Below, in pieces: positions 26,312 to 34,931 of a stretch of 64,000 nucleotides of DNA (positions are counted from its first letter, which is position 1; each line of letters opens with the position of its first letter). This DNA comes from DASSKK01 sp035690495. GTDB lineage: Bacteria > Actinomycetota > Actinomycetes > Propionibacteriales > Nocardioidaceae. Under the pieces are notes generated by a model. That model was not told the DNA's origin. It did not search any database and saw only the letters and a list, made by a program, of their open reading frames with translations. The position numbers were made by a program, and so were the translations under genes. The stretch spans positions 1 through 64,000 of the forward strand of contig DASSKK010000111.1 in assembly GCA_035690495.1 (NCBI GenBank). The letters run 5' to 3'.

Positions 26312-26569
26312 CGGGACGGCGTCCGTTTCCACGAGCTCGCGATGGAAGCCTCGGGCGCTTACCATGCGATCCAGCTCTGGCACAGCGTGCTGCCGCGGAT
26401 CAGGCGCCAGCTCCACGTCCTGACGCCCCGCCACGCGGACCTGCAGTTTGCCCTGCGATCCGGCGAGCCCGAGAAGCTCAGCGCGACCTTGCGCGAGCAC
26501 TTCATCACCGCGTCGTCCACGCTGATGGCCGGCGCCGGTCAGTCACCCGGCAACGACGACCGCTCCTAG
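26312..26569 (+). pseudogene. 3' remnant of a GntR/FCD-type regulator gene
   Basis: From about 26312 the frame reads DGVRFHELAMEASG...LWHSVLPRIRRQLHVL and ends ATLREHFITASSTLMAG. This is the characteristic end of an FCD ligand-binding domain (FHxxLxxASGN, then a terminal xxHxxxA helix). The winged-helix DNA-binding domain and half of the FCD domain are missing, and only a TTG at 26291 could start it. It is high-GC like the flanking genome and lies at the edge of the lower-GC polysaccharide island, so it looks truncated by that insertion. Confidence 0.65.
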
Positions 26570-26629
26570 CCGGCTCCATGCCCGCCGAAGCGGTCGGCCC
26601 ATCTCGCGACCACCTGGTCGCCATAAACT

Positions 26630-27535
26630 ATGGTGGGTGACCCCGCAAGCACGGCCACGCCGTTGATCGCGCTCGCGTCCGGAGTCGCGGTGCTCGCCGC
26701 GGCCCTGTTCGCGGTCTCCACCTCGGTCCAGCATCACGCCGCCGAGACGGCACCCAGCTCCGCGGGGGGCGTGGTCGGGCTGGTCCGCCACCTGCTGGGT
26801 CGGCCGACCTGGCTGCTCGGCCAGTTCGTCGGAGTGCTCGGGCTGGGGCTGCACGCCGCCGCCTTGCACTACGGCCGGATCGCTGTGGTGCAGCCGATCA
26901 TCATCAGCGGCATCATCTTCGCCGTCCCGACCCGCGCAGCAATCAGCAGGCGACTCCCCTCACAAGCCGAGATCCGGGCGGTTGCCCTGACCGGCGCAGG
27001 GCTGGCGGTGTTCCTGGTGGCGTCAAACCCCACCGCGGGCACGCACATCGGCATAGAGATGCGTGCCGCCGTGCAGGTCGCGGTCTGTGTGGTCATCGCA
27101 CTCGCAGCGGCAGCGACGGCCTGGGTGACTCGACAAGCCGACCGACGCGCGTTCTATCTCGGCGTGACCGCGGGCGTGCTTTTCGGCCTGGTGGCCGGCC
27201 TGTTGAAGATGGTCCTGCAGATACTCGCCGACGAGGGAGCCACCCAGGTGCTGCTCGCCTGGCAGACGTGGCTGCTGGTGGTGTTCGGGGTCGCCGGTGG
27301 GGTCGTCAACCAGCTCGCCTACCGCAGCTCGCGCCTGTCCGCGTCTATGCCGGTGCTGAACATCGTCGACGGCCTGGTGGCGCTGGCGTTCGGGTACTTC
27401 GTCTTCCATGAGATCCCCCGCCACTCGGTGCTCTTCCTGGTGATCGAGGTGATCGCCATGTCGGCGGTGGCGGTCGGCCTGTTGCTGACCGCCCGGCTCG
27501 AGGACGAGCCGCTGTCCCCGCGACGCGAATCCTAG
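26630..27535 (+). CDS. DMT-superfamily (EamA/NIPA-like) membrane transporter
   Basis: A 301-residue protein with about nine hydrophobic helices. The arrangement resembles actinobacterial DMT-type permeases: an N-terminal helix ALASGVAVLAAALFAVST, LHAAALHYGRIAVVQPIIISGI, and a second half with GVLFGLVAGLLKMVLQ and SASMPVLNIVDGLVALAFGYFVFHE. Substrate unknown. It starts with ATG 26630 and appears monocistronic. Confidence 0.82.
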   Translation: MVGDPASTATPLIALASGVAVLAAALFAVSTSVQHHAAETAPSSAGGVVGLVRHLLGRPTWLLGQFVGVLGLGLHAAALHYGRIAVVQPIIISGIIFAVPTRAAISRRLPSQAEIRAVALTGAGLAVFLVASNPTAGTHIGIEMRAAVQVAVCVVIALAAAATAWVTRQADRRAFYLGVTAGVLFGLVAGLLKMVLQILADEGATQVLLAWQTWLLVVFGVAGGVVNQLAYRSSRLSASMPVLNIVDGLVALAFGYFVFHEIPRHSVLFLVIEVIAMSAVAVGLLLTARLEDEPLSPRRES

Positions 27536-27564
27536 AGGCCCGCCCCTGACCGCTGACCCGGGTC

Positions 27565-27616
27565 TTGACAAGGCGTGTGCGCTGGGTCACGATCGTACAC
27601 ATTATGCATGATGCAT
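27565..27616 (+). promoter_or_regulatory. Promoter and ATGCAT direct-repeat operator of the NitT/TauT-type importer operon
   Basis: TTGACA (27565-27570) is followed after 17 bp by CACGAT (27588-27593), a plausible sigma-70-type promoter. Just downstream lie two ATGCAT hexamers, 27604-27609 and 27611-27616, separated by one base. Because each hexamer is itself palindromic, this is a dense operator candidate placed to block transcription. The same pattern (ATGCAC-T-ATGCAC plus ATGCAT) recurs at 41029-41057, 13 kb away in the divergent promoter of the cluster's far end. Confidence 0.55.
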
Positions 27617-27653
27617 CACGCGCAATGGGGTCGCGGACGTGGGGGGAGCGCGA

Positions 27654-28532
27654 GTGAGCAACCTCGCCCAGGACACCGAAGGCACAAACGGGACAGTGCA
27701 GCAGAGCGAACCGAGCGAGACGCCCCCAAGCGGCGCCGCGGCCAAGATCGAGCTGCGCGGCATCCGCAAGTCCTTCGACACCAAGAAGCGTCGCGTCGAC
27801 GCGCTCGGCGGGGTGGACTGCGAGGTCGCCGAGAAGGAGTTCGTCGCGATCATCGGCCCCAGCGGCTGCGGCAAGACCACGCTGCTGCGGATCATCGCCA
27901 GCCTGATCCCGCCCGACGACGGGGAGGTGCTCATCGACGGCACGCCGGTCACCCAGCCCGGCCCCAAGCGCGCCACGGTCTTCCAGCAGTTCGGTCTGTT
28001 CCCGTGGAAGACGGTCCTGGAGAACGTCACGTTCCCGCTGAACATCCGGAAGATGTCCAAACAGGAGGCGAACGACCGCGCCCGCCGCGAGCTGGCGCGG
28101 GTGGGTCTGGACACGTTCGAGGACAGCTATCCCCACCAGCTCTCCGGCGGGATGCAGCAGCGGGTCGGCCTGGCTCGCGCGCTGGCCACCGAGGCCGAGA
28201 TCCTGCTGATGGACGAGCCATTCGGCGCCATCGACGCGCAGACCCGGGAGCTGATGCAAGAGGAGCTCCTGCACATCTGGGCCGACACCCAGAAGACCAT
28301 CGTGTTCGTCACCCACGACCTCGACGAGGCCGTGATGCTCGCCGACCGGATAGTGGTTCTCAGCGCCGGCCCGGCCAGCACGGTGCAGCAGGTGGTGCCG
28401 GTCGGGCTGCCGCGCCCGCGGTGGGAGTACGACGTACGCGCCGAGCCCGAGTTCGCCCGGGTCCGAGGGGAGATCTGGAGCCTGCTCAAGGCCGGCATCG
28501 AGCGCCCACCGGGCCAGGACGCCGGCGAGTGA
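27654..28532 (+). CDS. ABC transporter ATP-binding protein (SsuB/TauB/NrtD type)
   Basis: A 292-residue ATPase with Walker A GPSGCGKTT at residues 68-76, Q-loop VFQQFGLFPWKTV, signature LSGGMQQRVGLARAL, Walker B LLMDEPFGAID and H-loop THDLDEAV. These features place it in the nitrate/sulfonate/taurine-type (NitT/TauT) import family. I chose the GTG at 27654, which follows GGGGGGAG by five bases, over a GTG at 27639. It is the first gene of the operon with the permeases at 28546 and 30529 and the lipoprotein at 29421. Confidence 0.94.
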   Translation: MSNLAQDTEGTNGTVQQSEPSETPPSGAAAKIELRGIRKSFDTKKRRVDALGGVDCEVAEKEFVAIIGPSGCGKTTLLRIIASLIPPDDGEVLIDGTPVTQPGPKRATVFQQFGLFPWKTVLENVTFPLNIRKMSKQEANDRARRELARVGLDTFEDSYPHQLSGGMQQRVGLARALATEAEILLMDEPFGAIDAQTRELMQEELLHIWADTQKTIVFVTHDLDEAVMLADRIVVLSAGPASTVQQVVPVGLPRPRWEYDVRAEPEFARVRGEIWSLLKAGIERPPGQDAGE

Positions 28533-28545
28533 GGGCTGACCGGAC

Positions 28546-29358
28546 GTGACCACAGCCCTCCAGGCGAAGCCGAAGGCAAAGCCTGTCCGAACTCGCGAGC
28601 AGCGCGCGCAGGCCCGCTCTCGGCGCATCAAGCACCTTGCGCTGGCCGTGATCGTGTTCGGCGGCTGGCAGCTGCTCGGGACTTTCGGCAACCCGATCGT
28701 CTTCCCGCCGATCAGCTCGGTGGTCGTGGCGCTGTGGAAGCTGCTGGTCCACGGCGACCTGCTGCCTGCGCTCGGAGCGAGCCTGCGGCTGCTGGTCCTC
28801 GGCTTCGCGTCCGCGTTCGTGATCGCCACCGTGATGGGCATCGCGCTCGGCCGATACCGGCTGGCGGGGATCACGTTCAACCCCTACGTCAACGCGCTCT
28901 ACGCGACGCCGCCGATCGCGCTCGTCCCACTCATCCTGGTCTGGTTCGGCTTCGGGCTCGGCGGCCGGGTCGTGGTCGTGTTCCTGGCCTGCTTCTTCCC
29001 GATGTTCATCAACACCTATGCCGGCGTCCGCGACGCGCCCGGCCACCTGATCGAGGTGGCCCGCAGCTTCGGCGCCCGCAGCGAGCTCCTGCTGCTGCGG
29101 CAGGTGGTGGTCCCCTCCGCGGTGCCCTACATCCTCGCCGGCGTGCGCGTCGGCATCGGCCGGGCCGTCGTCGGCATGGCAGTCGCCGAGGTCTACCTGC
29201 GGCTCGGCGGCATCGGATCGCTGATCGTCTCCTACGGCGCGGTGTTCAAGACCGACTACGTGCTCGCCGCGATCCTGCCGCTCCCGCTGCTCGGCATCGG
29301 CCTGACCAAGGTCTTCGCGCGCGTGGAAGGACGGTTCTCCTCGTGGCGGCCGACATGA
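28546..29358 (+). CDS. ABC transporter permease (SsuC/TauC type), first copy
   Basis: A 270-residue permease with five to six helices and the family segment NPYVNALYATPPIALVPLILVWFGFG. The EAA loop follows as VARSFGARSELLLLRQVVVPSAVPYILAGVRVG, typical of NitT/TauT importers. GTG start 14 bp after the ATPase gene. A second permease of the same family (30529-31389) suggests the pore is a heterodimer. Confidence 0.93.
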   Translation: MTTALQAKPKAKPVRTREQRAQARSRRIKHLALAVIVFGGWQLLGTFGNPIVFPPISSVVVALWKLLVHGDLLPALGASLRLLVLGFASAFVIATVMGIALGRYRLAGITFNPYVNALYATPPIALVPLILVWFGFGLGGRVVVVFLACFFPMFINTYAGVRDAPGHLIEVARSFGARSELLLLRQVVVPSAVPYILAGVRVGIGRAVVGMAVAEVYLRLGGIGSLIVSYGAVFKTDYVLAAILPLPLLGIGLTKVFARVEGRFSSWRPT

Positions 29359-29420
29359 GGAGCACACACCAGGCCGGGGGACGCAATCACACACAGCAGA
29401 CCGAGAGGTGGATAAATGAC

Positions 29421-30527
29421 ATGAGACCCACAATGAAGAGGTACCGGTGGGCGGCGGTGGCGTCGGGCATCTGCCTGCTCGCGTCCGCGTGCGGCTCCGG
29501 GGCGGCGTCCTCGGCCGGTGGAGGCGGTACGACGGCCGTCGACTCCAGCGGCGGAGGCTCGGGCGACGTCGACCCGATCATCACGGCGTACCAAGGGCCC
29601 AAGGTGGACCTCTCGGGAGTCTCGCTCACGGTGACCTCCTCGGAGCCCGACGGGCTCACGATGGGCGAGCTGTTCATGTTCGGCAAGCTCAAGCAGTGGG
29701 GCGCCAACGTCGACCACGTCGTGCTCACCAGCACCTCGGGCATCCAGACGATGGTGGCCGGCAAAAGCGACCTGGCCGCCCAGGGCGCCGACGAGGTGGT
29801 GCTCGGCAACGCCCAGGGCGCGCACGTGACGGCCATCGGGTCGCCGGACTCCAAGCAGCACTACGTCCTGGTCGCCAAGAAGTCGGTCAAGGACGTGAAG
29901 GCGCTGAGCGGGAAGTCGATCGCGATGTCGGGTCCCTCCGGCTTCGACACGCTGCTGAGCAAGTACGCACTCCACCAGGCGGGCATGCAGCCCAACGCGG
30001 CGAAGTTCGTGCAGATCGGCGGCAGCCCCGACCGTGCGGCGGCCCTGCTGTCCGGCACGGTGGACGCCGCGACGATCTTCCTGGCCGGCTGGGAGAACCT
30101 GCAGACCAAGAGCGACAAGCTGCACCTGCTGAAGAACTTCGCCCAGACCACCGACTTCCCCGGTGACGTCTACTACGCGAAGGCCGACTACCTGAAGGCC
30201 AACCCGAAGCTGGCACTGGGCGTGGCGTGCGCGAACCTCGAGGCCAACGACTGGCTGCGCAACAACGAGGACCAGTACGTCAAGTTCGCTCTCAAGAAGG
30301 TGCAAGGCTCCGACGAGGCCAGCCTGAAGCAGATCTGGCAGGACGCGATCTCCGCCAAGATGTGGCCCTCCGACCCTGCGGACATCCTGCCCGGCCAGGG
30401 GCTGAAGGACCTGCAGCAGGCGATGCTGATCAGCGGTGAGATCAACAAGGCCTCCGACCTGTCCGAGGCCACCGACGACAGCTACCTGCAGAAGGCCGCC
30501 GACATGGGCTGTGGCTCGCAGCACTGA
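29421..30527 (+). CDS. Substrate-binding lipoprotein of the NitT/TauT-type ABC importer
   Basis: A 368-residue lipoprotein with a lipobox LLASAC (Cys near residue 24) and a Gly/Ser-rich linker. The periplasmic-binding domain carries VKDVKALSGKSIAMSGPSG, the usual hinge segment of SsuA/TauA-like proteins, then FDTLLSKYALHQAGM. The ligand is not deducible; sulfonates, pyrimidine precursors, aromatic acids and phthalate-like compounds are all known for the family. ATG 29421 chosen because the ATG at 29416 hits an immediate stop. Confidence 0.88.
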   Translation: MRPTMKRYRWAAVASGICLLASACGSGAASSAGGGGTTAVDSSGGGSGDVDPIITAYQGPKVDLSGVSLTVTSSEPDGLTMGELFMFGKLKQWGANVDHVVLTSTSGIQTMVAGKSDLAAQGADEVVLGNAQGAHVTAIGSPDSKQHYVLVAKKSVKDVKALSGKSIAMSGPSGFDTLLSKYALHQAGMQPNAAKFVQIGGSPDRAAALLSGTVDAATIFLAGWENLQTKSDKLHLLKNFAQTTDFPGDVYYAKADYLKANPKLALGVACANLEANDWLRNNEDQYVKFALKKVQGSDEASLKQIWQDAISAKMWPSDPADILPGQGLKDLQQAMLISGEINKASDLSEATDDSYLQKAADMGCGSQH

Positions 30528-30528
30528 G

Positions 30529-31389
30529 ATGCCAACTGTCGAAGCCGCCGACACCCAGCGACCGGGCCCAACCCCTGAACGCCCTCGGGCCCGGTCGCTG
30601 GGGGGAGCCCGCGTGCACGCCGCGCTGCGCCGGGTCACGCGCCTCGACGTCGTGCTCCCCGTCCTGCTGGGCATCGCCGTACTCGTCGCCTGGGAGCTGA
30701 TCGGACGGGCCACCAACCCGATCCTGTTCGCGCCGCCGAGCAAGGTCTACGAGTCGTTCGTCGAGCTGTCCGGCTCCGGGGCGCTGCCGTCCGCGCTGGC
30801 CACCACGCTGAACACCCTGGTGGTCGGCTATCTGGTCTCCAGCGTCGTCGGCGTCGGTCTCGGCTTCCTGTTCGGCAGGCGCGGCACGCTCTCGGCGGTG
30901 GTGACGCCCTACCTGGACGCGATCTACGCGACGCCGCGCGTGGTGATCACGCCGCTGGTGATCGTGTGGTTCGGCGTCGGCTACAACGGGCGGCTGTTCA
31001 TCGTGTTCATCGGCACGGTGATCCCGATCATCCTCAACACAGCGATCGGGGTCCGCTACGCCCGACGCGACCTGGTCGAGGTGGCCACCTCGTTCGGCGC
31101 GAACGAGCGGCAGCTGATGCGGCACGTGATCCTGCCCGGAGCCCTGCCCTACATCGTCGCCGGTCTGCGGATCGCGGCCGGGCGGGCGCTGCTCGGCGTG
31201 GTGATCGCGGAGATGTTCCTGAACCTGACCGGCGTCGGCGGGATCATCGCCACCGGCGCGGCCTACTTCCACACCGCGAACATGCTGGTCGGGGTCGTCG
31301 TCTTCATGTTCCTGGGCATCGTCATGCTCGGCGGACTCACCCTGCTGGAGAACCACTTCACCACGTGGAAGGGCCACGGCATGGAGTAG
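30529..31389 (+). CDS. ABC transporter permease (SsuC/TauC type), second copy
   Basis: A 286-residue permease with TPYLDAIYATPRVVITPLVIVWFGVG and an EAA loop VATSFGANERQLMRHVILPGALPYIVAGLR, homologous to the permease at 28546-29358 but clearly diverged. A proline-rich cytoplasmic N-terminus (~30 residues) precedes the first helix. ATG 30529 lies one base after the lipoprotein stop. Having two permease genes separated by the binding-protein gene is unusual for this family, in which one gene usually forms a homodimer. Confidence 0.92.
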   Translation: MPTVEAADTQRPGPTPERPRARSLGGARVHAALRRVTRLDVVLPVLLGIAVLVAWELIGRATNPILFAPPSKVYESFVELSGSGALPSALATTLNTLVVGYLVSSVVGVGLGFLFGRRGTLSAVVTPYLDAIYATPRVVITPLVIVWFGVGYNGRLFIVFIGTVIPIILNTAIGVRYARRDLVEVATSFGANERQLMRHVILPGALPYIVAGLRIAAGRALLGVVIAEMFLNLTGVGGIIATGAAYFHTANMLVGVVVFMFLGIVMLGGLTLLENHFTTWKGHGME

Positions 31390-31473
31390 CCGCCTGCCGC
31401 CCTCCCGACCCATTGCTCGTCATTTCCCAACGATTCATCAACCCACCGACCCGCCCAACGAAGAAGGTGTCCC

Positions 31474-32346
31474 GTGAAGTACGTCGCCTACCGGCTCGAC
31501 GGCCGTGATCTGCTGGGGGCCGTGTCCGCCGACGAGAAGATGCTCGTCCCGCTCCGCGAGCAGGCAGCCGCCCCGGGAACGACGCTGCTGCGCCTCATCG
31601 AAGGCGGCGCGCACGAGCTTGCCGACTCCGGGACCGCCGTCCGCATCGACGATCCCGACCTGAAGCTGCTGCCCCCGATCCCGTCGACCGGGCGCAACGT
31701 GTTCTGCGTGGGCAAGAACTACCGTGCCCACGTCGAGGAGCTCGACCGCACCGACTTCGTGCCGCCGCGCGACGAGCAGTTCCCGGACGCGCCGATCTAC
31801 TTCACGAAGCTGTCCGCCTCGGCGGTCACCCACGGCGGCGCGGTCCTCGCCCACTCCGGCGTCACCGACTCTGTCGACTACGAGGCGGAGATCGGCGTCA
31901 TCATCTCCGCCGGCGGCCGCGGCATCGCCGCCGAGGACGCCTGGGACCACGTGTGGGGCTTCACGCTGGTCAACGACGTCACCGCCCGAGATCTGCAGCG
32001 AGGCCGGGGGCAGTGGTTCCTGGGCAAGTCCCTGGACACCTTCTGCGCCGTAGGCCCCTGGGCTGTGTCGATCGACGAGGTCGATGTGCCGAACGTCGTG
32101 CTGGAGTCGTGGGTGAACGGCGAGCCCCGGCAGAAGGGCCACCTCAGCGACCTGGTCTTCGACGTGCCGACCCTGATCGCCGACCTGTCATCGGGCATCA
32201 CGTTGCAGACCGGCGACATCATCGCCACCGGCACACCCTCGGGGGTCGGGCTCGGATTCGACCCGCCCCGGTTCCTGCGCCCCGGCGACGTCGTCCGGGT
32301 CGCCGCCACCGGCCTCGGGGTGCTGGAGAACCATGTCGTCGCCTGA
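31474..32346 (+). CDS. Fumarylacetoacetate hydrolase (FAH) family protein
   Basis: A 290-residue FAH-family enzyme. The family cleaves or decarboxylates beta-dicarbonyl acids using Mg2+/Mn2+. The core includes NVFCVGKNYRAHVEE, DYEAEIGVIIS (metal-binding acid), TLVNDVTARDLQ, KSLDTFCAVGPW and GDIIATGTPSGVG. GTG start with AAGAAGG upstream. It overlaps the dipeptidase gene by 14 bp. Together with the second FAH gene at 33376 it suggests breakdown of a ring-cleavage or keto-acid intermediate. Confidence 0.92.
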   Translation: MKYVAYRLDGRDLLGAVSADEKMLVPLREQAAAPGTTLLRLIEGGAHELADSGTAVRIDDPDLKLLPPIPSTGRNVFCVGKNYRAHVEELDRTDFVPPRDEQFPDAPIYFTKLSASAVTHGGAVLAHSGVTDSVDYEAEIGVIISAGGRGIAAEDAWDHVWGFTLVNDVTARDLQRGRGQWFLGKSLDTFCAVGPWAVSIDEVDVPNVVLESWVNGEPRQKGHLSDLVFDVPTLIADLSSGITLQTGDIIATGTPSGVGLGFDPPRFLRPGDVVRVAATGLGVLENHVVA

Positions 32347-33358
32347 CGGCCGCTTCGGTTCCCCGCCGTATCTCATCGAGGCGCACCGGGACTGCTACGA
32401 GCAGATCCACTGGTCGAACATGGGCGAGGAGAATCCCGTCCGGGACCGACTTCTCCCCCGCTTGCGCACCGGCGGCGTCGACCTGGTGGTGTACGCCGTG
32501 GGCGGCGACACCCTCGCCCACTCCAACGGCCGGGACAAGAAGCTGCTCGCCACCATCGAGAACATCGAGTCGCTGGCCGGCTACCTGTCCCAGGCCGACG
32601 ACGCCGGCGTGGTGCGCAGCGCATCGCAGATCCCGGACGAGCCCGACGACCGCGTGCGGTTCCTGCTGCACCTCGAGGGCGGCACGCCGCTCGAAGGGAG
32701 CCTGCTCGCCCTGGACGCGCTGTTCGAGCTCGGCGTGCGGTCGATCCAGCCGACCTGGAACGTGCGCAACGAGCTCGGAGACGGCGTCCAGGAGCGGGAC
32801 ACCCGCAGTGGCCTCACCCGCTTCGGCGTGCAGGTCGTCCAGCGGATGCAGCAGCTGCACATGGTGGTCGACCTGGCCCACATGTCCGAGACCGCGTTCT
32901 GGCACACCATGGAGGTCACTGAAGGGGTCGTGGTCGTCTCGCACGCGAACTCGCGCGCCGTCTACGACCACCCGCGCAACCTCACCGACCGGCAGGTCGA
33001 GGCAATCGCCGAGCGCGGCGGTGTGGTCGGCATCCACACGCTGCCCACGTTCGTCGGCGAGGGCAAGCCGGGCATCGACGAGCTGTTCCGGCACGTCGCG
33101 CACCTCGTCGACGTCGCGGGCGTCGAGCACGTCGGGTTCGGCGGGGACTTCGTGGCCTGCGACGGGCCGCGGCCCGGACGCGAGCAGCTGTTCCACGACC
33201 CGCGGGTGGAGCCGCCCACGATCGAGGGGCTCTCCGAGGCCCATGAGCTGCCGAACCTGGTGGACGCCCTGTTCGGCGCCGGCCTGGACGAGGACTCGGT
33301 GGCCCGTATCCTCGGCGGCAACTTCAGGCGTGTGCTGCGCGAGATCCTCCCGCGCTAG
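32333..33358 (+). CDS. Membrane dipeptidase family (peptidase M19) protein
   Basis: A 341-residue TIM-barrel metallopeptidase of family M19 (renal-dipeptidase type). It has IEAHRDCYE in place of the usual DxHxD, DLAHMSETAFWHTM, SHANSRAVYDHPRNLTD, GVVGIHTLP and GFGGDF. Most metal ligands are recognisable, but the N-terminal HxD site is altered (HRD), so specificity may differ from true dipeptidases. No signal peptide. Its start overlaps the FAH gene, implying tight coupling; it may act on an amide or dipeptide-like catabolic intermediate. Confidence 0.88.
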   Translation: MSSPDGRFGSPPYLIEAHRDCYEQIHWSNMGEENPVRDRLLPRLRTGGVDLVVYAVGGDTLAHSNGRDKKLLATIENIESLAGYLSQADDAGVVRSASQIPDEPDDRVRFLLHLEGGTPLEGSLLALDALFELGVRSIQPTWNVRNELGDGVQERDTRSGLTRFGVQVVQRMQQLHMVVDLAHMSETAFWHTMEVTEGVVVVSHANSRAVYDHPRNLTDRQVEAIAERGGVVGIHTLPTFVGEGKPGIDELFRHVAHLVDVAGVEHVGFGGDFVACDGPRPGREQLFHDPRVEPPTIEGLSEAHELPNLVDALFGAGLDEDSVARILGGNFRRVLREILPR

Positions 33359-33375
33359 GCCGAGAGGAGAGACCG

Positions 33376-34155
33376 ATCCGAGTCTGCCGGTTCCTCGACG
33401 GCGACACCCCGGCGTGGGGAGTCGTCGAGGGCGACCAGGTGTCGAGGCTGCGCGGCGATCCGTTCGCCGACTGCGAAGCCGGCGCACCGGTCGCTCCCGT
33501 CGGATCTCTGACGCTGCTTGCGCCGTGCGAGCCGACCAAGGTGGTCTGCGCCGGGCGCAACTACCGCTCGCTGCTCGCCGAGCAGGGACGCGACGTGCCC
33601 GACGTACCCTTCCTGTTCCTCAAGGCACCCAACGCCGTGGTGGGGCCGGGCGCGCGGGTCTTCTATCCGGCAGGCGTGGCAGACCTCGCGCACGAGGGAG
33701 AGCTCGCCGTGGTGATCCGGAGGCGGTCGAGCCGGCTGCTGGCGAGCGAGGTCGCGGACGCCGTGCTCGGCTACACGTGCGCCAACGACCTGACCGTCCG
33801 GGACTGGCAGGACCCGAACAGCCAGTGGCTGCGCGCCAAGAGCTCCGACACGCACTGCCCGCTCGGCCCGTGGATCGAGACGGACCTGGCCGACCCGGGG
33901 GACGTCGAGGTGCGCACCACCGTCAACGGCGAGCTCCGCCAGCAGGGACGCACCAACGACCAGGTGTACGGCGTGGAGGAGCTGCTCTGCTTCATCACCG
34001 CGCACATGACGCTTCAACCCGGCGACGTGGTCCTCACCGGCACGGCCGCTGGCATCCGCCCGGTGCAGGTGGGCGACACGATGACCGTGCAGGCCGAGGG
34101 GATCGGCGCGCTGACCAATACCGTCGAGCCCTGGCCCGAGCGGCCCGCCGACTGA
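33376..34155 (+). CDS. FAH family protein, second copy, apparently starting at ATC
   Basis: A 259-residue FAH-family protein with VVCAGRNYRSLLAEQG, HEGELAVVI (metal acid), YTCANDLTVRDWQD, KSSDTHCPLGPW and GDVVLTGTAAGI. Homology-like coding (RVCRFLDGDTPAWGVVEGD) extends upstream of the first standard start (GTG 33439). It reaches an ATC at 33376, exactly where an initiator Met is expected and with AGGAG at the right distance. The start is therefore either a rare ATC codon, a mutated ATG or a sequence error. It follows the dipeptidase gene by 17 bp. Confidence 0.85.
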   Translation: MRVCRFLDGDTPAWGVVEGDQVSRLRGDPFADCEAGAPVAPVGSLTLLAPCEPTKVVCAGRNYRSLLAEQGRDVPDVPFLFLKAPNAVVGPGARVFYPAGVADLAHEGELAVVIRRRSSRLLASEVADAVLGYTCANDLTVRDWQDPNSQWLRAKSSDTHCPLGPWIETDLADPGDVEVRTTVNGELRQQGRTNDQVYGVEELLCFITAHMTLQPGDVVLTGTAAGIRPVQVGDTMTVQAEGIGALTNTVEPWPERPAD

Positions 34156-34202
34156 CAGGCAACAGAGTCCGAGAGGCACAACGATCGAAAGTGGTGGAAC
34201 GA

Positions 34203-34898
34203 ATGGCAGCACCTTCCGCGGCGACGCACGCCGCCGAGGCCAACCGCGCGCTTGCCGCGGCCGGCCAGTCCGACATGGTCTGGGGCCACGCGTCGGTGCG
34301 CGACCCGGACAGGCACGGCGTGTGGATCAAGGCGGCCCGGATCGGCTTCGAGGAGGTGACCGACGACAGGGTGCACCTGGTGTCCGACGACGGCGAGGTG
34401 GTCGAGGGCGGCGGCCCACGGCACGTGGAGTACCCCATCCACACCCGCATCATGGCCGCCCGCCCCGACGTCGGCTGCGTCGTGCACACCCACTCGCAGG
34501 CGGCGGTCGCGTTCGCCAGCCTGCAGGTGCCGCTGCGGCCGATCTCCCACGACGGCGTGCTGTTCGTCAAGCCGGAGGTGCCTCGCTACGAGGGAACGGG
34601 CAGCCTGATCAAGACCACCGCGCTCGGGGACGAGCTCGCCGCGACGCTCGGCGACGCGGTCGCCGTACTCATTCCGCAGCACGGCCTGGTCACCGCGGGA
34701 GCCGACCCCGCGACCGCGGTGATGTACGCCGTCCTGCTGGACCGGGCGTGCCGGGTGCAGCTGCAGGCGATGGCCTGTGGCCAGGTCACCCTCTGGTCGA
34801 GCGACGCGGAGGTCGACCGCAAGCGCGAGGAGATGTGGTTCCCGGCGCAGTTCCAAGCCGGCTACGACTACCTGCTCCGCAACAGCCGGACGCCGTAG
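34203..34898 (+). CDS. Class II aldolase/adducin family protein
   Basis: A 231-residue zinc-type class II aldolase (fuculose-1-phosphate aldolase family). It has VWGHASVRDP near residue 30, the zinc-site pair CVVHTHSQAAVAF near 95-107 and a third histidine in IPQHGLVTAG. Many relatives are decarboxylases or aldolases acting on small hydroxy acids. ATG 34203 chosen; a GTG at 34191 is possible. Last gene of the plus-strand catabolic operon that starts at 27654. Confidence 0.88.
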   Translation: MAAPSAATHAAEANRALAAAGQSDMVWGHASVRDPDRHGVWIKAARIGFEEVTDDRVHLVSDDGEVVEGGGPRHVEYPIHTRIMAARPDVGCVVHTHSQAAVAFASLQVPLRPISHDGVLFVKPEVPRYEGTGSLIKTTALGDELAATLGDAVAVLIPQHGLVTAGADPATAVMYAVLLDRACRVQLQAMACGQVTLWSSDAEVDRKREEMWFPAQFQAGYDYLLRNSRTP

Positions 34899-34931
34899 CT
34901 CAGCCGCGAGTCTGCCGACGCCGGCTGTGGC

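Noticed and set aside
31953..34202. Long upstream extension of the class II aldolase frame
   Set aside because: It is the off-frame of the FAH and dipeptidase genes, Arg-rich and without family similarity.
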